Shown here in pieces: positions 35,452 through 44,897 of a stretch of DNA of 64,000 nucleotides (position 1 is its first letter; each line of letters starts with the position of its first letter). Below the pieces are notes generated by a model. That model worked only from the letters and a program-made list of their open reading frames with translations, was not told the DNA's origin and did not search any database. Source of the stretch: Pedobacter sandarakinus (lineage in GTDB: Bacteria > Bacteroidota > Bacteroidia > Sphingobacteriales > Sphingobacteriaceae); the NCBI RefSeq assembly GCF_026240095.1, contig NZ_JAPIVG010000006.1:124001-188000 (forward strand), written 5' to 3'. The translations under genes were made by a program, and so were the position numbers.

Positions 35452-36954
35452 TTATCCTCTACCACCTCTGGATGGTCTTCCACTTTCAGCGCCCCCACCT
35501 CTTTGCTGTGGTGGGGCAGACTCTGTTCTTCTTTGCTCTGATCGTTGTTGCATTTGTTGCTGTGATCTTTGCTGTTGCGCTTGTGCATCTCTTTGCGCTC
35601 GTTCTTGTTGCTGTTGTTGGGCCCTTTGCTGTTGCGCTTGCGCATCTCTTTGCGCACGTTCTTGTTGCTGTTGTTGGGCTCTTTGCTGTTGCGCTTGCGC
35701 ATCTCTTTGCGCACGTTCTTGTTGCTGTTGTTGCGCCTGTTGGCTACGTTGCTGTTGCATTTGTTCAGCACGTTGCGTACGTTGTTGCTCCATCTGCGCC
35801 CTTTGCTGATCTGTCTGTTGGCTACGTTGCTGCTGCATTTGCTCAGCACGTTGCGCACGTTGTTGATCCTGGCTTCTATCAGCCTCAGTTGGGTTTCCGT
35901 TTATACCATTAGTGTTCCCACGGCTAGCCCTGTCGTTGTTGTTTCTATTATATACATCGCCACGGCTTTGCTGGTTGTTGTCCCTGCTCACATTTCCTTC
36001 TGATCTTGCTTGCCCTGTACGGTTTTCAGTTCTTGATCCGTAACGGTTGTCATTTGTGTTTGCAGATGAGCCAACACTTCCCCGCTGATCTCTGTTAGCG
36101 TATCCCTCACTTCTTCCACCTCTGCTGATACCAGAATTTCCTTGTTCAAATTTCCGTGGCGCTGCGCTACGATTGTCTACCTGGTTACGTTCTGGTCTAG
36201 GTCTGTATATAGATACTTCTCGTCCACCGACGCGACTTGCACCTGGCCTGCTACTTTGTGCATACCGATATACGGTTACATCCCGATTCGTTGCCCGTCT
36301 GATATCGTCAATTCGTGGTCCACCGTAATAACTCCTTTTATTGTAAACATAGGTATTGTTGATGATGGTAGTATTTCGGATATAAACATTATTCCTTCTA
36401 TAATCGTATCTCGGAAAACTGTTGAAATAAATGCTTCGTTGAGGTATAAAATTCCAGCAAAACTCTGGCACTACATACCTGCGGCCGAAACTTAAATTAA
36501 TGCTAATTGCTGGCGCCATTGGTGCCCAACCGTAATATCCATCTCCACTTCTCCAATCTACCCAAGCTGGACCCCAGTTGGTATCTGGCAACCAAATCCA
36601 CTGGCGGTAACTGTTAATTACCCACCTACCATAATGAAATGGTGCCCATCCCCAATCGTAATTAGATACCCAGGTATTTCCATACTCTGTCATTGCCCAT
36701 CTTCCGTTAGTGTAATATGGACGAAATTCGCCCTGGTTTACATCTGGACGCCAAACGTACCCATATTGCGGATCTTGAATCCACGTTCCGTAAGGGGATA
36801 GTTCATCGTAGAAAGTTTGTAAAGAAACGTTACCGGTACTGTAACCATCGTCCTGGTAATCGTTTTGGTAGTCTTGTGCCCCGACTACAGTTGTGGTTCC
36901 GGCAAGGAGCGCAAAAAGCCCCAGCACAATTGCCGATTTTTTCAGTGTTTTCAT
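35452..36954 (-). CDS. DUF6600-like exported protein with Q/R-rich repeat tail
   Basis: A 500-residue secreted protein. After the signal peptide (MKTLKKSAIVLGLFALLAG...VVGAQ) comes an aromatic W/Y-rich region (about 40-150) with YGTWIQDP, DWGWAPFHYGRW, WIWLPDTNWGPAWV and YYGWAPM, typical of YXWGXW/DUF6600 proteins. The C-terminal half is low complexity, rich in Gln, Arg and Ala. It includes three tandem copies of a 19-residue QQQQQERAQRDAQAQQQR-type unit (35567-35737) and ends in Gly/Arg-rich PSRGGRG. It is probably an envelope protein; the function is unknown. Confidence 0.85.
   Translation of the reverse strand: MKTLKKSAIVLGLFALLAGTTTVVGAQDYQNDYQDDGYSTGNVSLQTFYDELSPYGTWIQDPQYGYVWRPDVNQGEFRPYYTNGRWAMTEYGNTWVSNYDWGWAPFHYGRWVINSYRQWIWLPDTNWGPAWVDWRSGDGYYGWAPMAPAISINLSFGRRYVVPEFCWNFIPQRSIYFNSFPRYDYRRNNVYIRNTTIINNTYVYNKRSYYGGPRIDDIRRATNRDVTVYRYAQSSRPGASRVGGREVSIYRPRPERNQVDNRSAAPRKFEQGNSGISRGGRSEGYANRDQRGSVGSSANTNDNRYGSRTENRTGQARSEGNVSRDNNQQSRGDVYNRNNNDRASRGNTNGINGNPTEADRSQDQQRAQRAEQMQQQRSQQTDQQRAQMEQQRTQRAEQMQQQRSQQAQQQQQERAQRDAQAQQQRAQQQQQERAQRDAQAQQQRAQQQQQERAQRDAQAQQQRSQQQMQQRSEQRRTESAPPQQRGGGAESGRPSRGGRG
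35567..35737. repeat. Three tandem 57-bp repeats inside the Q-rich gene
   Basis: Copies begin at 35567, 35624 and 35681, each CTTTGCTGTTGCGCTTG..., with few substitutions. They encode 19-residue units and keep frame, so copy-number change would lengthen or shorten the protein tail in steps of 19. Confidence 0.9.
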
Positions 36955-37218
36955 TTGTGTGTTTATTTAATAACCTAGTGTGTGTGTATCAATTAGAGCA
37001 CCAAAATTTTTAAAGGTTTAATATGCTTGCATAGTTTCTAACAATAATGCCAAATCTTGCATTTTTAGGCCTATTTAACTATTTATTAACGTTTTAAACG
37101 GGTTTTAATTGTGCAGAAAAGGAGTCAGTGGGAAATAAAATTTGCTACACCAGTGATTAGAAAAAAGATTATATCGAATGTTATAAGAACTTTAAAACTT
37201 AAGTTCTATTTATTCTAG

Positions 37219-37226
37219 TATTTTTG
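37219..37226 (+). promoter_or_regulatory. -7 promoter element of the RsmI-like gene
   Basis: TATTTTTG matches TAnnTTTG and ends 4 nt before the ATG at 37231, implying a leaderless mRNA. Confidence 0.6.
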
Positions 37227-37230
37227 CAGG

Positions 37231-37932
37231 ATGCAAAATGGCACATTATACCTTATCCCTGTTCCCTTGGCTGAAGAGGTAGCACACAAGACTTTTACAC
37301 CATACTTGGTAGATACTATTAACCAGATTGATACCTATATCGTTGAGAATAGTAAAACTGCCCGTAGATTTTTGAAAGAGGCTGGCTTAAAAACGCCACA
37401 GAAAGACTTAATAGTACATGACTATGGAAAGCATAACCGTACCGATTTAGGTCAATTTTTTGTAGAGTTAGGCCAAGGTAAAGATGTTGGGTTAATGAGT
37501 GAAGCTGGTTGTCCGGGTATTGCAGATCCAGGTGCCGATATTGTTGCAGAGGCCCATAAACGTGGAATTAAGGTGGTTCCGCTAGTAGGTCCAAGTTCTA
37601 TTCTATTGGCATTAATGGCTTCTGGATTTAATGGACAAAGTTTTGCTTTCTGGGGATATTTACCCATAGATAAAGAACAACGTACAAAACGAATCAAGGA
37701 TCTGGATTTATCTGCCAGCAGGTATAAGCAAACGCAAATATTTATTGAAACACCCTTTCGCAACAACCAGCTTTTTGAAGAAGTTTTAAAAAGCTGCAAA
37801 CCCAATACGCAAGTTTGTGTGGCCTGTAACTTAACTAGTGAAGATGAATTTATCAAAACACAGAGCGTATATAATTGGCGAAAGGAAGAAATAGACCTAC
37901 ATAAGAAACCGACTATTTTCTTATTGTACTAG
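37231..37932 (+). CDS. Tetrapyrrole-methylase-family SAM methyltransferase (RsmI-like)
   Basis: A 233-residue protein of the RsmI/YraL group. Seen are the N-terminal GTLYLIPVPLAEE, the central GLMSEAGCPGIADPGADIV (about 90-108) and VPLVGPSSILLALMASGFNGQSFAFWGYLP. Family members 2'-O-methylate 16S rRNA C1402. This copy is shorter than canonical RsmI and begins differently, so it may be the Bacteroidota paralogue of unknown substrate. Single gene, probably leaderless. Confidence 0.85.
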   Translation: MQNGTLYLIPVPLAEEVAHKTFTPYLVDTINQIDTYIVENSKTARRFLKEAGLKTPQKDLIVHDYGKHNRTDLGQFFVELGQGKDVGLMSEAGCPGIADPGADIVAEAHKRGIKVVPLVGPSSILLALMASGFNGQSFAFWGYLPIDKEQRTKRIKDLDLSASRYKQTQIFIETPFRNNQLFEEVLKSCKPNTQVCVACNLTSEDEFIKTQSVYNWRKEEIDLHKKPTIFLLY

Positions 37933-38197
37933 CTTTAAGGTAAGCTATTAAGTTGTCCGGTTAGTATATTTTTATACCGCCGAGGGTTGCTTTCCATTTT
38001 GTATTTAATAACGCTTTCCACATTAAGTTAGGCCTATCATCGAGATAACAATTGCTTATTTCAGCAAATTTCCGCTACAAGCATGATTATTTTAACTGAA
38101 GATGACTTATAAAATCAGCAAAGCAGGCGAAGTATTTCCCCACAATTTTTAGTGGAAAACTTGGTTTCCAAAGCCTTTTAATTTCACAAATCCTGAT

Positions 38198-38205
38198 TAG
38201 CTTTG
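38198..38205 (+). promoter_or_regulatory. -7 promoter element of the tex gene
   Basis: TAGCTTTG matches TAnnTTTG, with a TTTT near the expected -33 position (18 bp gap). It gives a 5' UTR of about 20 nt. Confidence 0.45.
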
Positions 38206-38231
38206 CTTCCTTTAAAATTGAATAATTTAAT

Positions 38232-40505
38232 ATGCTAGCCCACCATAAGATCATTTCTGCAGCATTAAAAATTGCAGAAAAGCAGGTTACCGCAACCGTA
38301 AATTTATTAGATGAAGGTGCTACTGTACCTTTCATTTCTCGTTACCGGAAAGAGGCAACTGGAAGTTTAGATGAAGTTGAAGTTGCCGCAATTAGAGACC
38401 GTGTGCTCCAATTACGCGACTTAGATAAACGCCGTGAGGCCATTTTAAAATCAATGACTGATCTCGGGAAATTAACACCCGAGTTGGAAAAACAATTTAA
38501 TGAGGCCGAAACCATCGCATTGCTGGAAGATATTTACCTTCCATTTAAACCTAAACGTAAAACCCGTGCATCGGTAGCAAAAGAAAAGGGCTTGGAACCT
38601 TTAGCTTTACAAATATTTGATCAAAAAAACATCGATCTCTTCATCGAAGGAGATAAGTATATTGATGCAGAGAAAGGTGTAAACTCAGTTGAAGAAGCCC
38701 TAGCTGGCGCCAGAGACATCATTGCGGAGATGATTTCTGAGAACACCGAAGCACGGACCAAGATGCGCCTGTATTTTCAGGAAAAAGCCATTTTCAAATC
38801 TGAAGTTATCAAGGGAAAGGAAGAGGAAGGCATCAAATACAAAGATTATTTCGACTGGACCGAGCCGGTAAAGTCTGCTGCATCGCATCGCGTACTTGCC
38901 ATGCGCCGCGGCGAAAAAGAACTAATTCTACGTTTAGATGCCATACCACCAGCAGAACACGCATTGGCTATTTTAGAAAACCAATTTATGATCAACAACA
39001 ATGCGGCAGCTAAACAAGTACAACAAGCCTTAGCAGACGGTTACAAACGCTTGTTAGAACCAGCAATGGAAACTGAACTGAGGGTTTTAACCAAACAAAA
39101 AGCCGACGAAGAAGCCATTAAAGTATTTGCAGAGAATGCCCGCCAATTGTTGCTAGCTGCACCAATGGGACAAAAAAATGTGCTGGCAATTGACCCCGGA
39201 TTTCGTACCGGCTGCAAGGTTGTTTGCCTCGATAAACAAGGCAAACTTTTAGAAAATACCGCAATTTATCCTCATACTGGACAAGGAAACGTTAAGAACG
39301 CTGCTTTCGCTATAGAACAGCTTTGCGAGAAACATAATGTTGAAGCTATCGCTATTGGAAATGGTACTGCAGGTAGGGAAACAGAAACATTTGTTAGAGG
39401 CTTAAACCTACCAGGTGTTAGCATCGTAATGGTAAATGAAAGTGGCGCCTCGATCTATTCTGCTTCTGAAGTTGCGAGAGAAGAATTCCCTACTCAAGAT
39501 ATTACGGTCAGGGGCGCAGTTTCAATCGGTCGCCGATTAATGGATCCGTTGGCAGAATTGGTAAAAATCGATCCAAAATCTATTGGCGTTGGCCAGTACC
39601 AGCATGATGTAGACCAGACTAAACTGCAAGCAAGTTTAGATGATACGGTTATGAGTGCGGTTAATGCCGTCGGTGTAGAACTAAATACGGCATCAAAGCA
39701 AATTCTTGCCTATGTATCAGGACTGGGCCCAACTTTGGCGCAAAATATTGTAGACTATAGAAACGCTAATGGTGCCTTTAAAAATCGAGAGAGTTTAAAG
39801 AAAGTACCTCGCCTGGGCGATAAAGCATATGAGCAAGCCGCGGGATTTTTGCGTATCCGCCATGCAGAGAATATTTTGGACACTAGTGGTGTGCATCCCG
39901 AACGATATGCTTTGGTAAACAAAATGGCTTCAGATTTGGGTACTACCGTTGCAAGCTTAGTAAAAGATCCACAATTGCAAAAGCAAATTAAACCGCAGCA
40001 ATATGTTACCAATGAAATTGGCCTACCAACCCTAAACGATATTTTAAAGGAATTGGCAAAACCTGGCCGCGACCCGAGAGCGCAATTTGAAGCCTTTAGT
40101 TTTACAGACGGCGTTAATGAAATTGGAGATTTAAGAATCGGAATGAAATTACCCGGAATCGTAACTAACATCACAAATTTTGGTGCGTTTGTAGATATCG
40201 GTGTGCACCAAGATGGCCTGGTACACACCAGCCAGCTTGCCAATAGGTTTGTAGCCAACGCAAATGATGTGGTAAAGGTGCATCAAAAAGTTGAAGTAAC
40301 TGTAATGGAAGTTGATGCATCAAGAAAACGCATTTCACTATCCATGAAAACTGAAGAAAAAACAAAAGAAAGAAAAGACGATAGGCCGAAAGCTGAATTT
40401 AAAACAAAAGCAACTAACGCTAACTTTAAAGCCAAACCCGAAAAGAAAGATGCCGATGGTGATTTACAGGAGAAACTAGCAAAGTTAAAAAGCATGTTTA
40501 AATAA
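38232..40505 (+). CDS. tex: Tex-family RNA-binding transcription accessory protein
   Basis: A 757-residue protein with the Tex layout: helical N-terminal domain (TVPFISRYRKEATGSLDE...), YqgF-like domain (VLAIDPGFRTGCKVVCLD, about residue 318), helix-hairpin-helix region (VDYRNANGAFKNRESLKKVPRLG) and a C-terminal S1 RNA-binding domain (PGIVTNITNFGAFVDIGVHQDGLVH, about 640-710), then a Lys-rich tail. Tex binds RNA and influences transcription and stress tolerance. All domains are present. Confidence 0.95.
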   Translation: MLAHHKIISAALKIAEKQVTATVNLLDEGATVPFISRYRKEATGSLDEVEVAAIRDRVLQLRDLDKRREAILKSMTDLGKLTPELEKQFNEAETIALLEDIYLPFKPKRKTRASVAKEKGLEPLALQIFDQKNIDLFIEGDKYIDAEKGVNSVEEALAGARDIIAEMISENTEARTKMRLYFQEKAIFKSEVIKGKEEEGIKYKDYFDWTEPVKSAASHRVLAMRRGEKELILRLDAIPPAEHALAILENQFMINNNAAAKQVQQALADGYKRLLEPAMETELRVLTKQKADEEAIKVFAENARQLLLAAPMGQKNVLAIDPGFRTGCKVVCLDKQGKLLENTAIYPHTGQGNVKNAAFAIEQLCEKHNVEAIAIGNGTAGRETETFVRGLNLPGVSIVMVNESGASIYSASEVAREEFPTQDITVRGAVSIGRRLMDPLAELVKIDPKSIGVGQYQHDVDQTKLQASLDDTVMSAVNAVGVELNTASKQILAYVSGLGPTLAQNIVDYRNANGAFKNRESLKKVPRLGDKAYEQAAGFLRIRHAENILDTSGVHPERYALVNKMASDLGTTVASLVKDPQLQKQIKPQQYVTNEIGLPTLNDILKELAKPGRDPRAQFEAFSFTDGVNEIGDLRIGMKLPGIVTNITNFGAFVDIGVHQDGLVHTSQLANRFVANANDVVKVHQKVEVTVMEVDASRKRISLSMKTEEKTKERKDDRPKAEFKTKATNANFKAKPEKKDADGDLQEKLAKLKSMFK

Positions 40506-40511
40506 TGTTTC

Positions 40512-40548
40512 GGTGCCTTTTGCAGGAAGCTATCTTGCAAAAGGCACC
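40512..40548. terminator. Hairpin between tex and mscS-type gene
   Basis: GGTGCCTTTTGCA and TGCAAAAGGCACC form a perfect 13-bp stem with an 11-nt loop between convergent genes. There is no T-run, but the position suits a bidirectional terminator. Confidence 0.6.
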
Positions 40549-40561
40549 TGATAATTTGCAG

Positions 40562-41647
40562 TTAGGCCTGAAGGCTGTTAAATTTTTCGCCAGGCGCTAT
40601 TCGCATTTTAGGCAAGCTTTGCGGATAATTATTTTGAATGAAAGTAATCATAGCTTCCCGCACGTGGCAGCGCAAATCGAAGGCTTTAGAAGAATTACTG
40701 GCGCTCATTAAAAACCTAATTTCGATTGATCCGTCCTTGTTGGTATCGGTAACTTGTACCACATTTACCCGTTCATCCCAAAGGGGATCATTTTGCAACA
40801 AGCGTGTTAGCTCTTGCCTTAGCGGTTCTATAGGGATTGTATAATCCATATAAAGAAAAACTGTACCCAACAGCTCAGCCGAAACCCTGGTCCAGTTTTG
40901 AAACGGTTTCTCTATAAAATAGGTAATTGGCAATATCAGCCGCCTTTGGTCCCAAATACTAACCACTACATAAGTGAGTGTAATTTCTTCCACTCTTCCC
41001 CATTCCCCTTCTACGATAATAACATCATCAATTCGAATGGGCTGAGTAAATGCAATTTGAAAGCCAGCCAGGAGATTTCCCAGTGATTTTTGAGCCGCGA
41101 AACCAATGATGATACCCCCAATACCTACCCCGGTTAACAGACCAGCACCAATTTTTCGCATGCTTTCGAAACTTAACAAAATAATTGCGGCAGTAATAAG
41201 TACAATTAGAGAGACCACAAATTTCCTTACAAACTGCAGTTGGGTTCTAATCTTTCGTTCCTTTAGGTTGTTTTCTTTATTGAGATCGTATTTAAGATAG
41301 AAGAAATCTTCTAAAACGTTTATTAACCTGATTAGGATAAGGGCAAAAGTAGCGGTGAGCGCTATTTCAACACCTTTTTCTAATGGCAATCTTACCGAGG
41401 CAGACATCACCATCAGCGATAATGAAAAATTAAAAAATAGCAGCGGAATAAATATCCCAACAGGAACTCTTAGGTGTTTGATGGTTGATTTGATGACCAC
41501 AAAATTCCACCAGCGGGAAAGCAATAGGAAGGTTTTATGAATTACAAACTTGATAAAAATACCAAATATAACAGCAACGAAGCCGATGATTAGATTTTTA
41601 ACAAATAAAGGTATGGGGTAACCGAAGATATGGTCGAGGTATTGCAT
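40562..41647 (-). CDS. Mechanosensitive ion channel, MscS family
   Basis: A 361-residue inner-membrane channel. There are about four hydrophobic helices in the first 200 residues (LIIGFVAVIFGIFIKFVI; VGIFIPLLFFNFSLSLM; VSLIVLITAAIILLSF; and the pore helix GVGIGGIIIGFAAQKSLGNLLAG). The beta domain (IDDVIIVEGEWGRVEEITLTYVVV) and cytoplasmic vestibule follow. It opens on membrane tension to release solutes. Downstream of trpC on the same strand but separated by 154 bp. Confidence 0.93.
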   Translation of the reverse strand: MQYLDHIFGYPIPLFVKNLIIGFVAVIFGIFIKFVIHKTFLLLSRWWNFVVIKSTIKHLRVPVGIFIPLLFFNFSLSLMVMSASVRLPLEKGVEIALTATFALILIRLINVLEDFFYLKYDLNKENNLKERKIRTQLQFVRKFVVSLIVLITAAIILLSFESMRKIGAGLLTGVGIGGIIIGFAAQKSLGNLLAGFQIAFTQPIRIDDVIIVEGEWGRVEEITLTYVVVSIWDQRRLILPITYFIEKPFQNWTRVSAELLGTVFLYMDYTIPIEPLRQELTRLLQNDPLWDERVNVVQVTDTNKDGSIEIRFLMSASNSSKAFDLRCHVREAMITFIQNNYPQSLPKMRIAPGEKFNSLQA

Positions 41648-41801
41648 AAACTGAAATTTGTTGGTTAACCAGGTAATTTACCCAGCTTAGTTAACTAACA
41701 ACCAGCTTTAGCGATTGTTTTCTAAAAACAATTTGCCGTAGAGTAGTGCCAATGTCAAACAAGAAATGCCCTCAACCGACATACAAATCTACGGCGAATG
41801 C

Positions 41802-42623
41802 TTAAATCTTTGCTATAAAATCCCTTATAGCAACCCCAGGATGCTCAGTTTTCATAAAATTTTCACCAATTAAAAACCCATCAAATCCCGATACTTTTAG
41901 TGCTTTAATGGTTTGAGGTGCGCTGATTGCACTCTCCGAAATCTTAAGAAATTGATTCGGGATCTGGTCTACCAAATCATATGAAGTTTGAATATTAACA
42001 GTGAAGTCTGCCAGGTTTCGATTGTTCACGCCAATGGCATCTAAGTCTGGGCAGATACTTCTCTCCAATTCCTGCTGGTCATGCACCTCCAATAGTACAT
42101 TTAAACCAAGGTTTTTTGCAAATTTGGCGAAATCGCTAATTTGCTTTGGTGTTAATATTGCGGCGATTAATAAGATAATGTCTGCGCCCCAGGCTTTGGC
42201 TTCCAAAATCTGGTATTCGTCTATCATAAAATCTTTACGCAACAACGGAATATCGTTCGCAGCCCTGGCAGCGAGCAAATCATCGGTTTTGCCGCCAAAA
42301 AAATCGACATCAGTAAGTACCGAAATAGCAGATGCACCTGCCTGATTGTATGCATAGGTAACTTCAGCTACATCTGCGATGCCGTTAATCAAACCTTTAG
42401 ACGGCGATCTTCGTTTAAATTCGGCAATTATTCCCGTCCGATCTTTGGCCAATAGAAATTCCTTAAACGAATATGGTGTTCTTTTAAAATAAACTGCTTT
42501 TTCTAAATCTGCTATAGAAATTAATTGCTTGGCATTTGCAACCTCCTCTTTTTTACGCCCCACTATTTTGTCTAAAATAGTGCCTTCACCTGCTACAGTA
42601 GCGTTTGAAAATCCATCGCTCAT
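41802..42623 (-). CDS. trpC: Indole-3-glycerol-phosphate synthase
   Basis: A 273-residue TIM-barrel enzyme closing the indole ring in tryptophan synthesis. Seen are TILDKIVGRKKEEVANAK, the catalytic Lys in IAEFKRRSPSKG, PLLRKDFMIDEYQI, AIGVNNRNLADF and SESAISAPQTI. It is third in the leftward trpE-trpG-trpC set, 74 bp after trpG. The genes trpD, trpF, trpB and trpA are not in this window. Confidence 0.95.
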   Translation of the reverse strand: MSDGFSNATVAGEGTILDKIVGRKKEEVANAKQLISIADLEKAVYFKRTPYSFKEFLLAKDRTGIIAEFKRRSPSKGLINGIADVAEVTYAYNQAGASAISVLTDVDFFGGKTDDLLAARAANDIPLLRKDFMIDEYQILEAKAWGADIILLIAAILTPKQISDFAKFAKNLGLNVLLEVHDQQELERSICPDLDAIGVNNRNLADFTVNIQTSYDLVDQIPNQFLKISESAISAPQTIKALKVSGFDGFLIGENFMKTEHPGVAIRDFIAKI

Positions 42624-42697
42624 ATCTTGATATCGTTTCTATTAAATTTTAAATTAAGTTTTCTTTCGAATGCTGTTGGTTTTAGGTGTTATCCCCA

Positions 42698-43282
42698 CTA
42701 GGCTGTCAACCAATTTTCCATCATTTGCTTACCAAATTCGGTAAGTACACTTTCTGGATGAAATTGTACACCACGAACATCTAATGTATCGTGTCTCAAA
42801 GCCATAATTTCACTCTTGTGGTCCTGTGCAGTAATTTTCAAACAAGATGGAAAATTCTCTTTGCTTACTACCCAACTGTGGTATCGCCCAACATTTATAG
42901 TTTGCGGACACTCCCAAAATAACGGCTCATTTCCATCTACAACTGTTACTGGTGTCGCAATACCATGCATTGGCCTTCCCAAATTTAACAAGGTTCCACC
43001 AAAAGCCTCTGCAATGGCCTGTTGGCCTAAACAAACGCCAAATATACTTTTTGTAGGTGCGTAGGTTTTAATCACGTCTAATAGCAAACCAGCTTCTTCT
43101 GGTATACCTGGGCCAGGTGACAGCAAAATTTTGTCATATAGGGCAACATCTGCAAGTTCGAACTTATCGTTTCTCCAAACAACGGCCTCGTAGCCCACTT
43201 CATTTATTAAATGAACCAAATTGTAGGTAAAACTATCATAGTTGTCAATAACCAGAACCGTTTTTTTATCTCTGTTTTCCAT
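42698..43282 (-). CDS. trpG: Anthranilate synthase component II (glutamine amidotransferase)
   Basis: A 194-residue class I amidotransferase from the chosen start MENRDKK. The nucleophile Cys is in GVCLGQQAIAE and the His-Glu pair in GVQFHPESVLTEFG; the family opening VLVIDNYDSFTYNLVHL is present. It supplies ammonia to TrpE. A longer frame upstream overlaps trpE and adds nonconserved residues, so I start 10 bp after the trpE stop. Confidence 0.95.
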   Translation of the reverse strand: MENRDKKTVLVIDNYDSFTYNLVHLINEVGYEAVVWRNDKFELADVALYDKILLSPGPGIPEEAGLLLDVIKTYAPTKSIFGVCLGQQAIAEAFGGTLLNLGRPMHGIATPVTVVDGNEPLFWECPQTINVGRYHSWVVSKENFPSCLKITAQDHKSEIMALRHDTLDVRGVQFHPESVLTEFGKQMMENWLTA

Positions 43283-43292
43283 TATAAATCTT

Positions 43293-44690
43293 CTAAATAC
43301 CTTCTGCCATTTGCAATGCCTTACGTAGCGCAGCAATCTTATTATTCACTTCTTGCATTTCTGTCTCAGGTACCGAATCGGCAACTATTCCAGCCCCCGC
43401 CCTATAATGCAGCTCATTGTTTTTACTCATAAAAGTTCTAATCATAATGGCGTGATTAAAATCTTCGTTGAAGCCCATAAATCCAATTGCGCCAGCGTAG
43501 AAATTCCGCCCTAACTTTTCGTTCTCATCAATAAGCTGCATGGCTTTATACTTTGGTGCCCCGCTTAATGTACCAGCGGGATAGGTATCGGCTACCACCT
43601 TAAAAGCGCTTACATCCTCTTGCAAATGCCCACTTACTTTGCTTACCAGGTGGATTAAATGAGAATAGTATTGCACCTCTTTGAAAGACTTTACTTCTAC
43701 CCGATTACAATGCCTGCTTAAATCATTTCTTGCTAAATCTACCAACATTACATGCTCTGCACTTTCTTTCGGATCTTTCTCTAATTTCTGCGCCTGTTCT
43801 GCATCCTCCACATCGTTTCCACTTCGTTTAAAAGTGCCCGCAATTGGGAAAATGTTAGCCGTGTTATTCTTGATCGTAATTTGTGCCTCCGGCGATGAAC
43901 CAAACAGCTTGAAATTACCATAATCAAAATAGAACAAATATGGAGATGGATTAATTGATCTTAAACAGCGATAAACATTAAACTCATCTCCAGAAAATGC
44001 TTGCTTGAAAGCCCTTGATGGCACAATCTGAAAAACATCACCACGATAGATATGTTTTTGCAGTTTCGAAACTAAATCCATAAAACCCTGGTCGGTTAAA
44101 TTAGAACTCTCTTCACCGCGAAGCTGGAATTTATATTCTGGATAATTTTTATTCTGAATAAGATATTCCATCTTTTCCAAACCACCTTCCTCTTCCCCAT
44201 CGAAACTATTCTTGAAGAGTGTTATTTCATTTTTGAAATGATCAATGGCAATTAAATAGCGGTATAAATGGTATTGCATTTCTGGAATTTCTTCTCCGGC
44301 AGGTGTTGCTGAAGTAAATTGAATATCTTCAAAATGCTGCACCGCATTCCATGTAAAGTATCCAAACAAGCCGCTAGAGATAAACTTAATTTCTGGAATC
44401 TCAGTTTCCTTAAACTGATCTTTAAAATCAGCAATTTCATCAATAAGGTTTTTGCTCTCCTTAATTTGCACAGTGCCATCGGGGAAATAAGTTTCTAATC
44501 GGCTTCCTTTCAAAATGATGCCTGCAACTGGTTCTGCACATACAAAACTCATTGCATTCTCGCGGCTATGATAATCGGAGCTTTCTAACAAAATGCTATT
44601 TGGGTAAATATCACGCAAACGCAAGTAAATACTCACAGGCGTGGTGGTATCGGCAAGCATTTTTTTGTAGGTAGTATTAATTCTAAACAT
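43293..44690 (-). CDS. trpE: Anthranilate synthase component I
   Basis: A 465-residue chorismate-using enzyme making anthranilate with TrpG-delivered ammonia. The C-terminal chorismate-binding domain shows DVFQIVPSRAFKQAF, FKRSGNDVEDAEQAQKLEKD, LVDLARNDLSRH, GTLSGAPKYKAMQ and YAGAIGFMGF. The N-terminal LLESSDYHSRENAMSFVC region contains the conserved ESS segment implicated in tryptophan feedback. It is first in the operon, 67 bp after the attenuator terminator. Confidence 0.96.
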   Translation of the reverse strand: MFRINTTYKKMLADTTTPVSIYLRLRDIYPNSILLESSDYHSRENAMSFVCAEPVAGIILKGSRLETYFPDGTVQIKESKNLIDEIADFKDQFKETEIPEIKFISSGLFGYFTWNAVQHFEDIQFTSATPAGEEIPEMQYHLYRYLIAIDHFKNEITLFKNSFDGEEEGGLEKMEYLIQNKNYPEYKFQLRGEESSNLTDQGFMDLVSKLQKHIYRGDVFQIVPSRAFKQAFSGDEFNVYRCLRSINPSPYLFYFDYGNFKLFGSSPEAQITIKNNTANIFPIAGTFKRSGNDVEDAEQAQKLEKDPKESAEHVMLVDLARNDLSRHCNRVEVKSFKEVQYYSHLIHLVSKVSGHLQEDVSAFKVVADTYPAGTLSGAPKYKAMQLIDENEKLGRNFYAGAIGFMGFNEDFNHAIMIRTFMSKNNELHYRAGAGIVADSVPETEMQEVNNKIAALRKALQMAEGI

Positions 44691-44751
44691 GTTATTGATA
44701 AATGATTTGAGCTAAACGGCTTAAGGTTTGCATTTCGTATTCTTTAAAAAT

Positions 44752-44781
44752 AAAAAACCCGGCGTGTGGTTCTACGCCGGG
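44752..44781 (-). terminator. trp attenuator (intrinsic terminator upstream of trpE)
   Basis: In the leftward direction CCCGGCGT-8-ACGCCGGG forms a perfect 8-bp GC-rich stem followed by six T residues (44752-44757) and more T-rich DNA. It lies between the leader peptide and trpE, so it would end transcription before trpE unless prevented. Its 5' arm plus the next bases (CCGGCGTAG) can instead pair with TTGCGCTGG at 44833-44841 inside the leader gene, 9 bp with three G-U pairs, forming an antiterminator. Confidence 0.85.
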
Positions 44782-44822
44782 CTTTAAGGTTTATTTAAGG
44801 TTTAGGTTGTAAACTATATTTT

Positions 44823-44891
44823 TCACAGGCAGCCAGCGCAATCCTTTTTAGAATTACCTTGCCAAAGCCATGTATGTATATTGCTGATCAT
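44823..44891 (-). CDS. trpL: trp operon leader peptide (two Trp codons in 22 residues)
   Basis: The frame reads MISNIHTWLWQGNSKKDCAG plus CL. Trp is codon 8 and codon 10, then a stop (44823-44825). A -7 element TATTTTTG ends 6 nt before the ATG. A ribosome waiting for charged tRNA-Trp at codons 8-10 would leave TTGCGCTGG (codons 16-19 region) free to pair with the terminator arm. A ribosome reaching the stop codon, 8 nt past that segment, would cover it and let the terminator form. This is the classical attenuation layout. Confidence 0.85.
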   Translation of the reverse strand: MISNIHTWLWQGNSKKDCAGCL

Positions 44892-44897
44892 GAGCGA

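Noticed and set aside
35448..36003. Long overlapping frames on both strands across the Q-rich gene
   Set aside because: They mirror the low-complexity CAG/TTG-rich repeats of the DUF6600-like gene, which has a signal peptide and recognisable N-terminal domain.
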